Numbered from the stretch's first letter, positions 23,613 through 35,622 are shown. The stretch: 64,000 bases of DNA from Phlebopus portentosus (GCA_037892935.1 JAYXKI010000001.1:620001-684000); one strand, 5' to 3'. Notes: generated by a model not told the origin, from the letters alone. Numbers and translations are program-made.

Positions 23613-24384
23613 ATGAGTTCATGGCATAGCACAAAGGCGAATAAACGTATTGAACTTACGAGAATGCCCGTCATAGCATGGAGCGTATTTTATTTTCGAG
23701 TTTCGTAAGTCGTGGTGAGGAAATTAAACGGTGATTCACCCGAAAATTACGTTCTTGTCGAGCCTTCTCGAGCGAGAAGACAATTAAGCTATCGCTCCTC
23801 CGGGCTTGGATTTCGAGGTGTGCTGTGAAGCTAAATAAATGCGAGACAGACAAGACGTTTTGACCTCTTGATGGAATGGATCCGGACATATATGAAAGTC
23901 AGTATGGTAATTGGATAGTGCGTTCCTCGGGTATCAGACAAGGAAACAAAGACCTGCACCGGGAGAGCGCACGGATACCGGAGATGAACTTTTGTTTGAA
24001 GGCCGTAGAAGGTACAATCATGATGACATTCCGCTCGCGGGCTCGATCGCATTTCATGCTTTTGTACCTTCGTTATTAATTCATTTCGAAGTCCTGGAGT
24101 ACGAGGAATGTAAACAACTCCAAGAAGAACGGAGAGGAGACTGTTTGGAGCAGGGAAGCTTTTGTTGAATTCCTGATTAGGTAAGGACTGTTGACGTCTT
24201 GGCGACGATCTCGGAGGACGTGTTCTTCAATTGTCAGCAATCCATCATAAAGCACAAAATCCCGATGCCTACCTAGATTAGGACTGCCAGAGCGTAATCG
24301 AGATTCATATAATATGTCTCAACAGTCCGATCCCCTTGGTCCATATCTTTCCTTCTTACCACCGTCTTCAGCTCTTCTGTGAAA
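23613..24384. other. Intergenic 772 bp
   Basis: Region between the sugar transporter and the desaturase. Short open frames are present but none has homology, splice support or a family motif. I see nothing definite in it beyond the expected terminator and promoter. Confidence 0.5.
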
Positions 24385-26525
24385 ATGGGTTCAAGTATGG
24401 CAACCAACGACGAAAGCAAACCATCCCTTCGGAGCATTCCGCAGAAAGGCGAATTCTGGTGGGCGAACGCCGTTTTCTTCCTGGGCGTGCACATTGCGGC
24501 TTGCATTGGAGTGTATTATAGGCCTACATGGGCCGTTCCTCGCGCGACTTTGCTACTGGGGATTCTTACTTGGCAGCTTGCGTGCTTTGCGTGCGCGTTG
24601 TTTCTATCAGTTTATTGCTAGGGAAACGGCTTCTCATGTACTGACGCAGAGTAACGATTGGATATCACCGTTTGTATTCTCATAGAGCTTTCCGTGCTGC
24701 CTTCGGTGTCAGGCTCGTCCTATCGTTGCTTGGATGCATGGCCTTTCAAGGATCGATTAAGGTGAGACAACCAGGATGTCGTGCGCTTTTCAAGTATTGA
24801 CCGTCCAAAATGACTAGTGGTGGTATGCTTTCACGCGTTTAACAATAAGATTGCATCATTGACGTGCCGTCAGGTGCCTTAGACACAGGTTGCACCATGT
24901 TCGTGGCCTTGTTTTCACCATTTTTGGGTTTCTAATCGATGCGCAGAGGTTTACTGATGATCCGGTCCACGATCCGTGAGTTCTGTCGATCACCTCTCGG
25001 CACTTTCCTGTCTATGGAAGCTTATCCTACTTCGCGTAGGTACTGCGCGACTCGAGGACTTTTCTTCGCGCACGTGGGTTGGATTTTTTACAAGCCCAAG
25101 TACGAGAAGATGGATACTATTGACCGAGACGATCTGGAGAATGACCCGGGTATGGACTACCGTGTGTGTATTCGCGTGACTAGTATCTAATGAACTCTTC
25201 CGATAGTTGTGCGCTTCCAGCACAGACACTACCGTAAGATTCTTAATTCAGTTATCAAAACAACGGAGAAAAGAAAATGACCGATGTTTGCTTCCTAGTT
25301 CCACTTGCTCTTTTTACTGGTTTTGTTCTGCCAACGCTCTTGGGACTATTATGGAATGACCCTATCGGTGCCTACGTCTATGCTGGTCTCGTTTCGAGAA
25401 TTGCAAGTGAGTCCCGACTTTCCTCAAGCACTCAAACCACATACTTACTCATCTTTTCGTCAAGTCTGGCATTGCACCTTCCTTGTGAACTCGTAAGCAA
25501 CACCCCCTGCGACGTTGTCGCCTGCACATTGACAAATTACGCTCAGTTTAGCGCATTGGGAAGGTCTGCAGCCATACACGGATGAGAACACTTCTCGGGG
25601 AAACTTGGCAAGCTCTATTTTACAATCCTTATTCACTAGATTGAAATAACGCCGTACAGATTCTTGCCATGCTTACTTGTGGAGAAGGCGCTCATAACTT
25701 CGTAAGTGTTGAAAGTCTATTCTAGCACACTCGATATTCACTTACAAATTTCTTTACAGCACGTAAGCATTTGCTGCTTTCTTACTTATCCATAACGTTA
25801 CCATTTTTATCTATATCCAGCATGCATTCCCGCACGACTTCCGAGCGGGACCGTCAAAGACGAACTGGGATCCGTCCAAATGGATCATCGTCTTCCTTCA
25901 CCGACTTGGCCTCGCAACCGGTCTGCGTCGCGCGCGGAGCGAGGATATCAAAGCTGCAGAAGCATGGATGAGGCTTCACGGTCATCACGTTCCGCATATT
26001 TCATTCTGGGATTATACGAACCTTCAAGCGAGTAGTGAGGAGTCGTCTGCGGCGGCATCTCAGTCCTCGATGTCTTCCTCATCGGAGGACGAAGGTGAGT
26101 GGGACGGACCGGTTTGGGACGAGAGTGCTTTGCGAAGCTACGTTGCTGAGAAACCTGGACGGTGTGTTGTACTCCTGGATGGGTATGCGATTGACGTTAC
26201 GCGATATCTTGGAGAACATGTATGTTTCCTTTTCTTGATTTGGTTCGCGACTTGGCAATCCTCTGAACGATTCTTCGCCTCGTCTTTGTTTATCTAGCCG
26301 GGAGGGGCGGTTTTGCTTCGTAAATATTCCGTCAGAGCACACAATACCGATCACGACTCGAACAAACTCGGCTCAAAGAAGGGAGAAGACAAACCATCGG
26401 CGAAGAACTTGCGTGACCTTGCGCGAGAAACATCAGTTGCATTCCATGGCGGGATGAACAAACATTCCCGCGCTGCGAGGAGGCGGTCACGGCAGCTCAG
26501 AGTCGCAAGAGTTGTCTTGGGATGA
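24385..26525 (+). CDS. OLE1: Delta-9 acyl-CoA desaturase with C-terminal cytochrome b5 (OLE1)
   Basis: This ER membrane enzyme makes oleate and palmitoleate from saturated acyl-CoA. The ATG is at 24385 (AAAATGG context). All three histidine boxes are found after splicing: HRLYSH, HRLHHRFTDD (split by an intron between HH and RF) and HNFHH. The last box is assembled from three exons: ...GEGAHNF, a 3-nt exon CAC at 25760-25762, and HAFPHDFRAG. Other landmarks are WWCLRH, GLFFAHVGWIFYKPK, DLENDPVVRFQHRHY and SLAHWEG. The cytochrome b5 domain follows, with the heme ligands in GEHPGG (split by an intron) and NKHSRAARRR. An intron at 25608-25659 is of the GC-AG type. No frame break is seen. The gene has about 11 introns of about 50-75 nt. 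Confidence 0.95.
25608..25659 (+). other. GC-AG intron in the desaturase gene
   Basis: The exon ends RGNL at TTG and the intron begins GCAAGC, ending CCGTACAG. This splice gives RGNL-ILAMLTCGEG, the expected family sequence. No in-phase GT donor is available nearby. Length 52 nt. Confidence 0.8.
25760..25762 (+). other. 3-nt microexon CAC encoding a histidine-box ligand
   Basis: The flanking sequence is TTTACAG|CAC|GTAAGC. The 58-nt upstream intron starts GTAAGT (25702-25759) and the 58-nt downstream intron ends ATATCCAG (25763-25820). Including CAC gives HNFHH; skipping it gives HNFHA, which lacks a histidine that is invariant in membrane desaturases. Confidence 0.85.
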
Positions 26526-26807
26526 AGGGATGAAGGGCAGGTGTGTAAATCCGAACTCGAATCTCTGCACGTATGTACAATAGCGTAAAGAAGGAATTTC
26601 ACATCGACGAAAGGGATATATGGTTATGAATACACTTATGGTTACTTGTCAGCGTAAATTGATGTGCGTCAGAAGACGAGCGATGAGTTGGGACGTTGGG
26701 CAGTTGTAGTAGTTAACTCCGTAGACGTATCCTGTATGAACCTTACTTTACTACGTATAAGAACGAACTTATTTTCCGACCTCGCCCAGCCCTAAGCCAG
26801 ATTCAAC
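26526..26807. other. Convergent 3' region of the desaturase and CutC genes
   Basis: About 280 bp between two convergent stop codons. No gene or clear element seen. Confidence 0.5.
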
Positions 26808-28068
26808 TTACACATCATAGTCACGTATGCTTCCTTTATTCACAACTTCCCTTACTCTGCGCACTGCATCCTTACTCGTCTGCCATGTACCCCACTCACC
26901 CGCGCCTCCAATTCCCATACCCATACCTTCCGGCCGGTACTGCATCTTGGACTCGACGAATCCACCTCCGCTCATATGTATCGATCTCACGCACCCAAAC
27001 GGCATGAGGGCGCGCAGGATTGGGGTTATGGTGCTGGAGTTTATACCAGAGCCAGGCATTATCTCTATTTGTGAGCTCTGGTTTCTTGAAGCTTGCTCCG
27101 CCCCCGGATCGGATTCAAGGGACGTGCAAAGTGATGCGAGTGACGGAAGTCCTAGGGACGCAGACGGTTTTCCGCCGCTAGATCGAGTAAAGCTATCAGC
27201 AAGAATAAACGTTACAGTACATACAAGAAGACGGTGCATACCTGGTAAGGATTCGAGTTATACCTGAGATCTTACAGAGCTCGGATAAAGCTATCGTTCC
27301 TGATTAGTACTAGTTATGTAGTTCTGAGAATATAAAGAAACGCGAGGATTGAATCAACAGTAGTTAGGCGTAAGTACCTTCTTTCTGGTCGACGACCATA
27401 TCGAAAGCACGATGAAAACAAACTACATCAAATGAATTTGAGTTCTATCAAGCTAATTTCCCCCCTTTTTTTGAAGAAAAATCAAACCTCGTAGTCCATA
27501 TTTTTCAGCTTCATTAGTAAGAAGGGTTGTTTTCTCGACGTCGATACGTCCATCGGGAGCAAGAGCTCCGAACACTACGCCTGTGATTCCTATTTCTGCG
27601 AAGGCTCTTATATCTTCTAGCATGACGGAGATTTCGTCGGAGGAATACACGAAGTCGCCCGTACGAGGACGAATCATTGCCTGTAAGGTAATCCAATCAT
27701 TCAGATGTCCAGATCAAGCAAGCATCAATAAGGAAGAAGATTTCTTCTGGAGTACTTCTTTGAAGGGATTGATACAAATTGAGAGATCGGGGACGGACCA
27801 TCAATTCGATATTTTCAGGACAAATTTGCTTAATAAGGCGTACGAGTCCTATACTTGGGGTGGTCCCGCCTCCTAGAGCGAGGTTTCCGCATATCTCAAG
27901 GCGGTCTGCTCCGCCTTCTACCGCGCTTATTATTTATTCGAACGAAGGTACAGTACGTAGAGCTCGTCAATCGCGGATGTTATTGATATTTAAAGAGGTT
28001 GTACTGAATACTGACGCGAGAGTAGATTCGACGGAGTCGACGCAGACTTCTATTTTGAATTTCCTCAT
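26808..28068 (-). CDS. CutC family copper homeostasis protein
   Basis: CutC proteins are TIM-barrel proteins linked to copper handling. The ATG at 28066-28068 gives MRKFKIEVCVDSVESTLA. A splice (GC|GTCAGT...AATAAG|C) joins it to AVEGGADRLEICGNLALGGG, the family's signature start. Further motifs: AMIRPRTGDFVYSSDE (after an intron of about 115 nt), GVVFGALAPDGRIDVEKT, VCFHRAFDMV, GITRILTSGG, IMPGSGINSSTI, SIHMSGG and GMGMG. It ends GSIRDYDV. A Ser-rich insertion between TSGG and IMPGSG is longer than in bacterial CutC. All splice phases agree. The enzymatic role of the family is not well established. Confidence 0.92.
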
Positions 28069-28371
28069 GAAGGTTGTGATTTCATGTAGAGTTGAGCGTT
28101 AAGTGCAAGTGGACGTCCGAGTCAACGTGTTGAAAACCTAGCGCATGAGTTGAACAGTAGCATTTCATTCGGAGTCTCAATTTTGCTATTTAGACTCGAG
28201 GCGTGACGTAAGAATTTCTAAATGCGTGCTCTCGTCGGAGCATAGGAGGACGATTCGCGCAACAACCACACACTACTTTGCTCGCAGTGCTACATAAACA
28301 TACCTCTTCCGTTCCCTGCCGTTGATGCAACCTACATATATGTGACTTTCACTCGGTTGTATACCTTGGAG
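28069..28371. promoter_or_regulatory. Divergent promoter region CutC / F-box gene
   Basis: About 300 bp separate the two start codons on opposite strands. Both promoters must lie here. No strong TATA box is seen. Confidence 0.4.
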
Positions 28372-29343
28372 ATGATGATGCCTTTACACTCTATACCTAT
28401 GGAAGGAGAGAGTAGACTGGAGATGTTACCACCAGAAGTCATCCTGCACATCCGTACGCTTACGCTCTCTGTACGCATATAAACAGACAATGAGAATCCT
28501 TTCCATGCGCAGTATCATACCTCGATCTCCCAGAGCTCGACACGCTAAGCCGGATCTCACCCATGCTCAAAGAGCTCGCGCAAGACCCCGTACTGCACAG
28601 GCGGCGCATACTAATTGTGGCCCCCTCGCGCGTGCAGCACGCGCTGTTCGCATATGGGGGCGCGCTGCGGCCCACGGTCCCTGACCTAGTCGTGCGGAAC
28701 GTGCTTCGCGGCCTGGGGATAGAGAGGCGCTATCGGATGGGGCTGTATTTCAATTCACGGGAGGTACGCACGCGCTTAAAAGTTCTTTTCGATTTTCGAT
28801 TTTCGCACTTAACGCTGATTGGATTGTTGTTATTGTTGCCTCCCTTAATGTGGAAATCTCTTTTGGTTGACATTTTCTTTCATTCTTGTTTTCGTTGTTG
28901 GTTTGTTTTGCGTGGGTTACGGCAGTCGGTGAAACAGTACGAGACTTCGAGGGGGCTGCAGCTCCTGCATGTGCGCCACGTCCTCGCTGCGCACCTCCAG
29001 CGCAAATCGCGCCAAGCACTCACGCGCATGATTCCCGACGCGGAAGTATGTTCGCCTCGCCTCTTACCCGCCGTGCGCAGCCTGAAGTGGAGCATTCGGA
29101 AAGACGCCCTTGCGCGCATGGTTAGGGAACGTGAGAGTAACGGTGGGAGCAAGCCAACGACTTGGTTTGAAGGACGCGGACATGGGCTGTGGAAGGAGAA
29201 TGAGAGGATCCGGCTGGCGATTTGTCCTGGTGTTGGCAAGATTGTGAGATTCTTTGAGGGTATTGGAAAGTAAGTGCGGGAGGTATCGAATGAATGGATA
29301 TATCGGAACTAACGGGATTAATATCGTCAGGTCGTCGGGATGA
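28372..29343 (+). CDS. F-box domain protein
   Basis: F-box proteins bring substrates to SCF ubiquitin ligases. The gene starts with three successive ATGs (28372, 28375, 28378). An intron at 28454-28512 joins MLPPEVILHI to LSYLDLPELDTLSRISPMLK, a clear F-box of about 40 residues. The basic segment DPVLHRRRILI and a conserved VPDLVVRNVLRGLGIERRYRMGLYFNSRESVKQYE block follow (intron 28764-28925 between E and S), then a Lys/Arg-rich helical tail. The apparent stop after GIGK coincides with a perfect GTAAGT donor. Splicing to the CAG at 29330 would end the protein KSSG with TGA at 29341-29343. The substrate is unknown; the layout matches unnamed basidiomycete F-box proteins. Confidence 0.8.
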
Positions 29344-30204
29344 AAATGGTGGTGTATGATTAATTTTAGGGTGATACAGAGAAGCTGTATGCAATGTATC
29401 GAACACTCTTTTTATTGATGGGGGCTAGCGATGCGGGAGAAGTTTCGAAGAGCAAAGAGTGCCGGACCTGGATGGCCGCGCAGGGGATTGAGAGGAGGAG
29501 GACGCGAAGAGGCAAAGAGCGAAAAGCTTAGCGGCAGGGCAAGCTTAAGGTTCGCGTCGCAAGTCTGCTGGCTGGCTAGCTAGCTGATTGGCCAAATAAA
29601 GTTGGACTGACGACGTGGCAGGATTATCTTCCGCCGTCTGTAGAGATCTGGCTCAGATTCAAGTAGAAGAGCTTGACATTTCATCATTAATTGCTCAGAG
29701 AAATAGAGGGATTCGACAGTGTTAGTGACGCGAGGAAGCCGAGGGTGAAAGCCTTCCCTTCCCTAAACGCTCAGACTGGCCTATCACATGCATACGTTCT
29801 AGTCCAGTGGACTGCGCTCATTGGCCTCATTCGGGTATTTGCTCCCGTTTTCTCGCGGTATCCCTCTATTTTGAAAGTCTGCCTGCCTCATCTGTTATCC
29901 GCCATGCCTACAGGCTTCTCTCGCCGGATGTGCTTCTGATTACTCTTGAGCTTCCAAGACTTGAAATTTGTTTTTTTACTTGCCTCGTTTGGAGGAAGCA
30001 ATTGTCGTTGCTGCGTTTACGGCGTCCTGGAGTCGCATTTCGTAGCACGTGTTGCTAGTACACACACTCTCTTCAATGCCCTCTCTCTTTCAGTTGGCTA
30101 CTAAAGTGGAAACTCTCTGTGTCACGCAGCAAAGCAAACAGATCGACATGCCGAACGCGTGCCGAATTGAGCCAGCCAGAGGGCGGGCAGGCCTGGCTCA
30201 GTGG

Positions 30205-30230
30205 CTGACTGACTGACTGACTGACTGACC
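30205..30230. repeat. (CTGA)n microsatellite
   Basis: About six tandem copies of a 4-bp unit (CTGA on the plus strand) in intergenic sequence. Confidence 0.85.
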
Positions 30231-30435
30231 TACCTCTCGGATTCGAACTCGAGAAGCAAGTGCGAGTGATGGGGGATCAGATCGACTTCGAGGATCTGGA
30301 AACGAAGCATTCCAGCCAAATCGGGGCGTCATGGCCCAACAAACGCCGCCATGTAATGTAATCCTACCTACCTAGGTCCTGTTCAAGTTCTTCCCAGTCA
30401 GTCGCTCCAGAAATATCTATTTTTTATTATTATCT

Positions 30436-30443
30436 TATATAAG
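30436..30443 (+). promoter_or_regulatory. TATA box upstream of the DUF6533 gene
   Basis: TATATAAG, about 190 bp upstream of the ATG at 30633, followed by pyrimidine-rich sequence that would form the 5' leader. Confidence 0.5.
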
Positions 30444-30632
30444 TGCGGGGGTCTTTCCTCGTGTTTTGTGCTCTGTAACGTTTATCTCCTTGAGCTTGCC
30501 CCTTCTTTCTCTTGCACGTTACATACTTAAGGCACACCGAGTCCCTCTCTGTCTTTCTGTTCCTGCTGCTGCGTTTGACTGTGCCCTGCTCTTTCTTGCT
30601 ATTCTTGCTTCAAGTCTAGGAACGAGGAGGAT

Positions 30633-32800
30633 ATGGCTGACGTTACCGACCCTGCTGTAGCTGCCGCCCTCACTGAAGCGCAGCACTTCATCTTTGTGTA
30701 AGTGACTTCTCTCCCCCTTTCCTAGCCATGGCTTAACCCCGCTCTCTCGCCCCATAGAACTCAGATTTATTTCTGCTGTAAGTATCCTTGCTTTTCGCTG
30801 ATCTTTCTTTCGAATGGACATTGATCCGCGTTATCATCTTCAGGCATGTGTGAGTGGCACAGACGATAAGCACTATATCATCCACCAATATACCGACCTA
30901 ATCCCTCTCCTAGATGCCGTCTTCGTGTGGGACTGGCTCGTTAGTCTCCCGAGAGAATACAAATTCGTACGTCCTTCCGAACACCTTGGCGTATCGTCAA
31001 CCCATTGAATAAGATCCGTTGCTCAGATCTGGAAGGTATGAGATCTAAGGCGCCAAAATGTCCTTTAGTCTCGCAGCAGTCTAATAATAGTTCTTATTCA
31101 GTCGGGCTGGACAGCGGCGAAGATGTCGTATTTGTTTTGCAGGTAATAAGCGCTTTGTCGAGATGTCCGGGCTTGACTTTGAGGTATCTGATGGTTGTTC
31201 TGGAATAGATACTGGGTGCTCCTTGTCATGCCCTACATTCTATTTATCTACGTGACGAATCACTCTTGGGAGGATTGTCAAAAGTTGTACCGTGTATGTC
31301 CCTCTCCTACTTATTGTGTCCTTATACTGACGCATATATTCTCAGTCGCCTGTTGCGCTGGCGATGTGGAATCAAGCCGGAGCAGAAGGTGAGTCTTGAA
31401 ATCCATCGCACCACCGTCTGTCACAATTATTGACAAGTATTTCTTATAGTCGTCCTTTTGATCCGTACATATGCGTTCTTCAATCGGAACAAATATCTTC
31501 TGGTCGTTCTCTGTGCAAGTCTCGCTGGAGTCCTTGCTTATCAGCTCTTTGTCGATATAAATGAAATGCTTCGTAGGTGTCTTTCGATGTCCTTTCTACG
31601 TGTCTCTGAAGCTTCGCTTTAGCATTAGAGTTTGTTACGCCACCATTCGTGAGTGCTTTTTCATTTTGATACGTAGGATTGAGTCCTAACGTCTCGACAG
31701 GACGAAGGACCTTGCTTGCCAAAATCAAAGCCACATTCTGCGCATATCCTTGGTAAGCTCTCACACTACGCTAGATCCCATTGAAATTTTGCTTAACCTC
31801 GTTTTACAGGCTTCTTCGTAAGTATATTCCGAGTAACGCGTCTATCGTTATTTGAGCTTCGGTTCTGCAGATGGCTTCTCTGGCGTTTGACGCCACTGTC
31901 ACGTCCATGACCCTTTGGAAAGCTTTCAGATTGCGTCGGACATGCGGAGCGGCGGCCAGCCCTCTTATTCAGACGTTCCTCCGAGAAGGTCTGTTAAGCT
32001 TTCGAGGTCAATGAGTATGATTGACTGATGTATTTCATGTCGAGCAGGAATATTCTACTTTGTTTTCATATCTATTGCCAATTTGGTGAGTTTCGACACC
32101 GACTACTTACGAAGTCAGACACTTATCGTTTGAATAGATCAATGGGATATTCTACTTGCAGTATGCTACGATGTTCACCTTATGATTGAATGCTCATACT
32201 GACTTCTCGGATTTCAACAGGCCGAAGGCGGTGATGTCCGCGATCAACATCCCGCTGAGCATTATGTTCTCAGATCTACTCGCGTGCCGGATGATCTTGG
32301 ACCTGCGACAACGTGGGTATGAAATATCCCAACCGACAGTCTTCACGCATACCCTGCCACTTCATACCCAAACGACAGACGGAACGGAAGTAACGTCCAC
32401 CATGCGCAGTGATCCTTCGTCTTTGCATAAGGGACCGTTCAGCGCCACTCAGAATTCGCTGCCTTACCTTCCCGCACCTGATAGCCAACGAGGACAAGGA
32501 GTGAAGGGATTAGTCGGGAATGGAAGGAGCGCGACGGGCACTGCGTTCACGACGACGATCGACTCGGCTGTGTTCTCCCAGACTCAGACGAGTGGTGGAG
32601 GGGAGATTCGGAGCCAGGATGGGTCGAGCTGCTTGGAGCTGCGAAGCTTCACGCCGCATTATGATGCCGAGAGCGAGCCTGAGGAGAAGCAGGAAGAGGG
32701 AGGACTTGCGAGCTTCTCGATGGTGGGTACTTTCCAGGCACGAGATAATCGTGGCGAGACGCCTGGAGGAAGGGGAGGCGAAAAGGCGGGCGGGGTATGA
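30633..32800 (+). CDS. DUF6533 seven-helix membrane protein
   Basis: The ATG at 30633 gives MADVTDPAVAAALTEAQHFIF. Many short exons rebuild the DUF6533 N-terminal motif VWDWLVSLPREYKFIW, then SYLFCRYWVLLVMPYI, ALAMWNQAGAE, LLIRTYAFFNRNKYLLVVL, MASLAFDATVTSMTLWKAFRLRR, GIFYFVFISIANLING and a last helix before PLSIMFSDLLACRMILDLR. A Ser/Gly/Glu-rich cytoplasmic tail ends KAGGV. This pattern of seven hydrophobic segments is typical of the large agaricomycete DUF6533 family, often described as receptor-like; the function is unknown. Two exons are tiny: 20 nt (30758-30777) and probably 6 nt (30844-30849). Two paralogues lie at 46670-51062. Confidence 0.88.
30844..30849 (+). other. Probable 6-nt microexon in the DUF6533 gene
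   Basis: GCATGT lies between an acceptor (CATCTTCAG) and a strong donor (GTGAGT). It adds Cys-Met to the first hydrophobic segment. Because it is two codons long, skipping it also keeps the frame, so it could be alternative. Confidence 0.55.
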
Positions 32801-35622
32801 TTAAGACTACTACCTTTTCTGGCGGAGAGTCGATCAATATCTTCAATGTCTTGATGTGTTCTTTTTCCTCTTTCTTTCCCGCTCTATCCTAGACAGCAAG
32901 AATCAAGCTTTTTTTTTTCAGTTCAAGTTTCAGGAAGGGATCAAGTAATGGACTCGCATCGTTTTTTCTTTCGAGTATTCCTTTCAAGTTCTCTCTCCGG
33001 TATCTTCAAATACCAGTCAAAAGAATTCCTTTCCCCCTTTTCTTTGTAGAGCGTAGATACGGTAGCATTAGTAAGTATACCAAGTCAAGGGGCGTCTTGT
33101 TACCTTGTTAGGTAGCTTCGACGACGAATCGCAGAGTACTACATAGTCAATAACGTTAGAGTTTCATCTCCCTTATGTACAAGAAATCAGCCTGAGAATT
33201 GGCGCTTCAAGTCTGCGCTTATATTGCAGACTATTTCTCTTTGATGACTTTTCCTTGCAGTTTCATGTAAGTTTAGCATTATTAATATCAGCGCTCGAAA
33301 CTCGGCGAAGATGCTTTCGTTTGTCAATGCTGATATTGATGGATAACTCTTCTTCGGTCTTCCAAAACTCCGTTTGTCAGTGGGCAATGCTGGACAATAT
33401 AAATGATACGTTAGGCTCCTGCCAGTGAATTATGTATGTCGGTGGGAACGTGGGACGGATGTAAATTTAATGGAGATGAGGACGCTGTTCGATCAACGCT
33501 TTTTTCTCTCTTTCGCGTGGCTGATAGACTTTTCTCTCGCCACACTACACGAGGGAACTGAACTGCCATGTGCGGGATTGGTATGTACATTATAGCGCCT
33601 CAAGCTTATCTTACGATGGTGAATCTTGCGATCACTTGTTATCCTTGAAGATGACATTTATATAGATCATAGGGATAGAACATCCGAGATCTTCAATAGG
33701 GGACCGATAGAGACTTGGATGAATTGAATGAATCGTATGCAGTGCCCTCGACAATACAAGGAGTTACACTACATCGCGCTTACAAGAAATTTTACGAAGG
33801 GCTGTCCGAGTCGGAGATTTGAAAAAGTGAGACGAGAAGTCATTAGCAAAGCGCCTAGCAGGAAAATAATACTGTTTGTACTCAGAAGTCTAGAATCACA
33901 TAGGCGATAGACTCGCATGCACAGCGTTGAATTTTCTAGATGAAGTGTCCCTCTCTTTTTTCCCCAAAAAAACTAACGCCAGTGTTCTGAGTTTTGCATA
34001 CAATTTGAAAAGATATGATCCGCCTGTACAAGCCGAAACACATATAGGCGTAGTAGTTGATAGAGAAGAAGCAAAGAAATGATTGATTGCCGCCCCTTTG
34101 CATATCGAGGAGCTATACATCGACGCACTAGTGCTTGCATCTGTTTAAGCTCCTTTCGTTTGTGTCACTTCATGCCTGTTCGAATTTGAAAAGGTATCAC
34201 GCGTCCGAACGGAGGCGACGATGACGTGGCAGAACAGGTACAGAGTGCATAGAAGAGAAGAAAAGCAATACTCGTAATGAATCGAAAGTCAAGTCAAAGT
34301 CAAATCAACATTGACAAACGACGTGGTGGTGATTCCGAATCTGTAATCATAAGTAAATTCGCACCGGAAGAACATCGAGGGACGAGGATGATAGACTCGG
34401 AAGGCAAACGCCGCTGTCGTAAACGACAATCTGCAGAGGATCTTGAATCTGAGTAAGGTACGACGAGAGATTGAAATTTGGGATAAATAGAATACCGACA
34501 CAAGGCCGAGGCGGCGGTAGGTGGCGGCGGCAGTGGACTGGCATTTAGTTAGGAAGTTAAGTGAGATTTATAGGACGTTGACAACATAGCATGACCGCAG
34601 GCCACAACCCAGGAAGTTCCACCGGCCTTGCATGGCAAAAGAAGAGAAAAGCAAGAGAACGATATTAGATACACATGCCAGCCAGTATCCACATTCTACG
34701 CAGGAAGACGATGACGACTGATTCTGTTTCGCTGCGCTTTTTATGATACTGAGCAAATGTAGTACCGATTGCTCGAGCACGAACATATATTCATATCTCT
34801 GCGCAATAGGACAGAAAACAGACCGTCAAGGAGTTGAAACGTCGTCTGCCGAGTCATGTTCAGAGCGACAGGAGAGAATATCATCATACGCTGATAGCTT
34901 TTCAAAAAGTGGCATCCGGCCAAAGAAAGCTGCTCGCGCTTGAGACGACCATAAATCCGATAGCCATTTATTTCCTTTCACCTCCAGGTGGGGATAAACC
35001 ATTTTTGGCTCGAGTACGGCCCTTTCTGCTTATTATCAGAGAAAGCTGGCAGCAAGAAGATGAATAAACATTCCGGGAGATCGTGACCTCTCCCCCTCCA
35101 TAAAAAAGATAGCACGTTCCGGACGGAGAACAGAAAAAGACAAGAAATCGTGCAAGACTATAAACACATCACTACTCGTCCTCTGGCCGACTTGCATTGA
35201 GAGGCAAGCATATGCCACTGCGAGGGGAAGAAACGAACCAGCGAACACAAAAGTTTGCTTGCTTGATTTCCGCGACCAATAGAAAAGGGCAAGATGCCGC
35301 GGATGTACGAATGCCTGAGGACACTTGAATAGAAGAATACTGTACATACCTCGGCCTGCAGATGTGGTGAGTGGTAGAGATTGGTTCCGAGGGAGAGACG
35401 CGTAACAAGCCTGAGTGGCCCGCCTAAACGCGTTAAATTCTCACGGCGCGTTTCACCACCTACCTTCGGCCGGCAGAGTCCGCGGTACTTTACAAAATAT
35501 TCTATAATATTTATTCCTCGACATATATACTACTTGTACCTTGCTGGCAGCGTTCACGTCATCCCATTTAGTCTCTCACCACTTCATTCACCACGTCCTC
35601 AACTTTGCAGTAGTTGCTTAAC
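32801..35622. other. 2.8-kb gene-poor region
   Basis: The longest stretch without a recognisable gene in the window. Open frames are all short and lack family motifs or consistent splice pairs. The sequence is AT-richer than the surroundings, with T-rich tracts (for example near 32911-32920). I see no terminal repeats, target duplications or transposase motifs. The right end is the promoter of ALG9. Confidence 0.5.

Larger units (their letters stand above)
29344..30632. other. Intergenic 1.3 kb with simple repeats
   Basis: No supported gene. Contains a GCTG/GCTA-rich patch near 29570-29590 and a (CTGA)n run near 30205-30230, a T-rich stretch and a TATATAAG box for the downstream gene. Confidence 0.5.

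Noticed and set aside
23876..24168. Overlapping small open frames downstream of the sugar transporter
   Set aside because: No splice support, motif or conserved start; nothing beyond chance.
26827..27267. 146-residue plus-strand open frame opposite CutC
   Set aside because: Antisense shadow of the CutC C-terminal exon; no homology.
30235..30260. GATTCGAAC, resembling a tRNA T-loop
   Set aside because: No acceptor stem, D-arm or anticodon arm can be placed around it.
33568..33580. ATG-TGC-GGG-ATT-G followed by GTATGT, resembling the MCGI start and first donor of a class-II amidotransferase such as asparagine synthetase
   Set aside because: No downstream exon in any phase gives the rest of an amidotransferase domain; probably chance.
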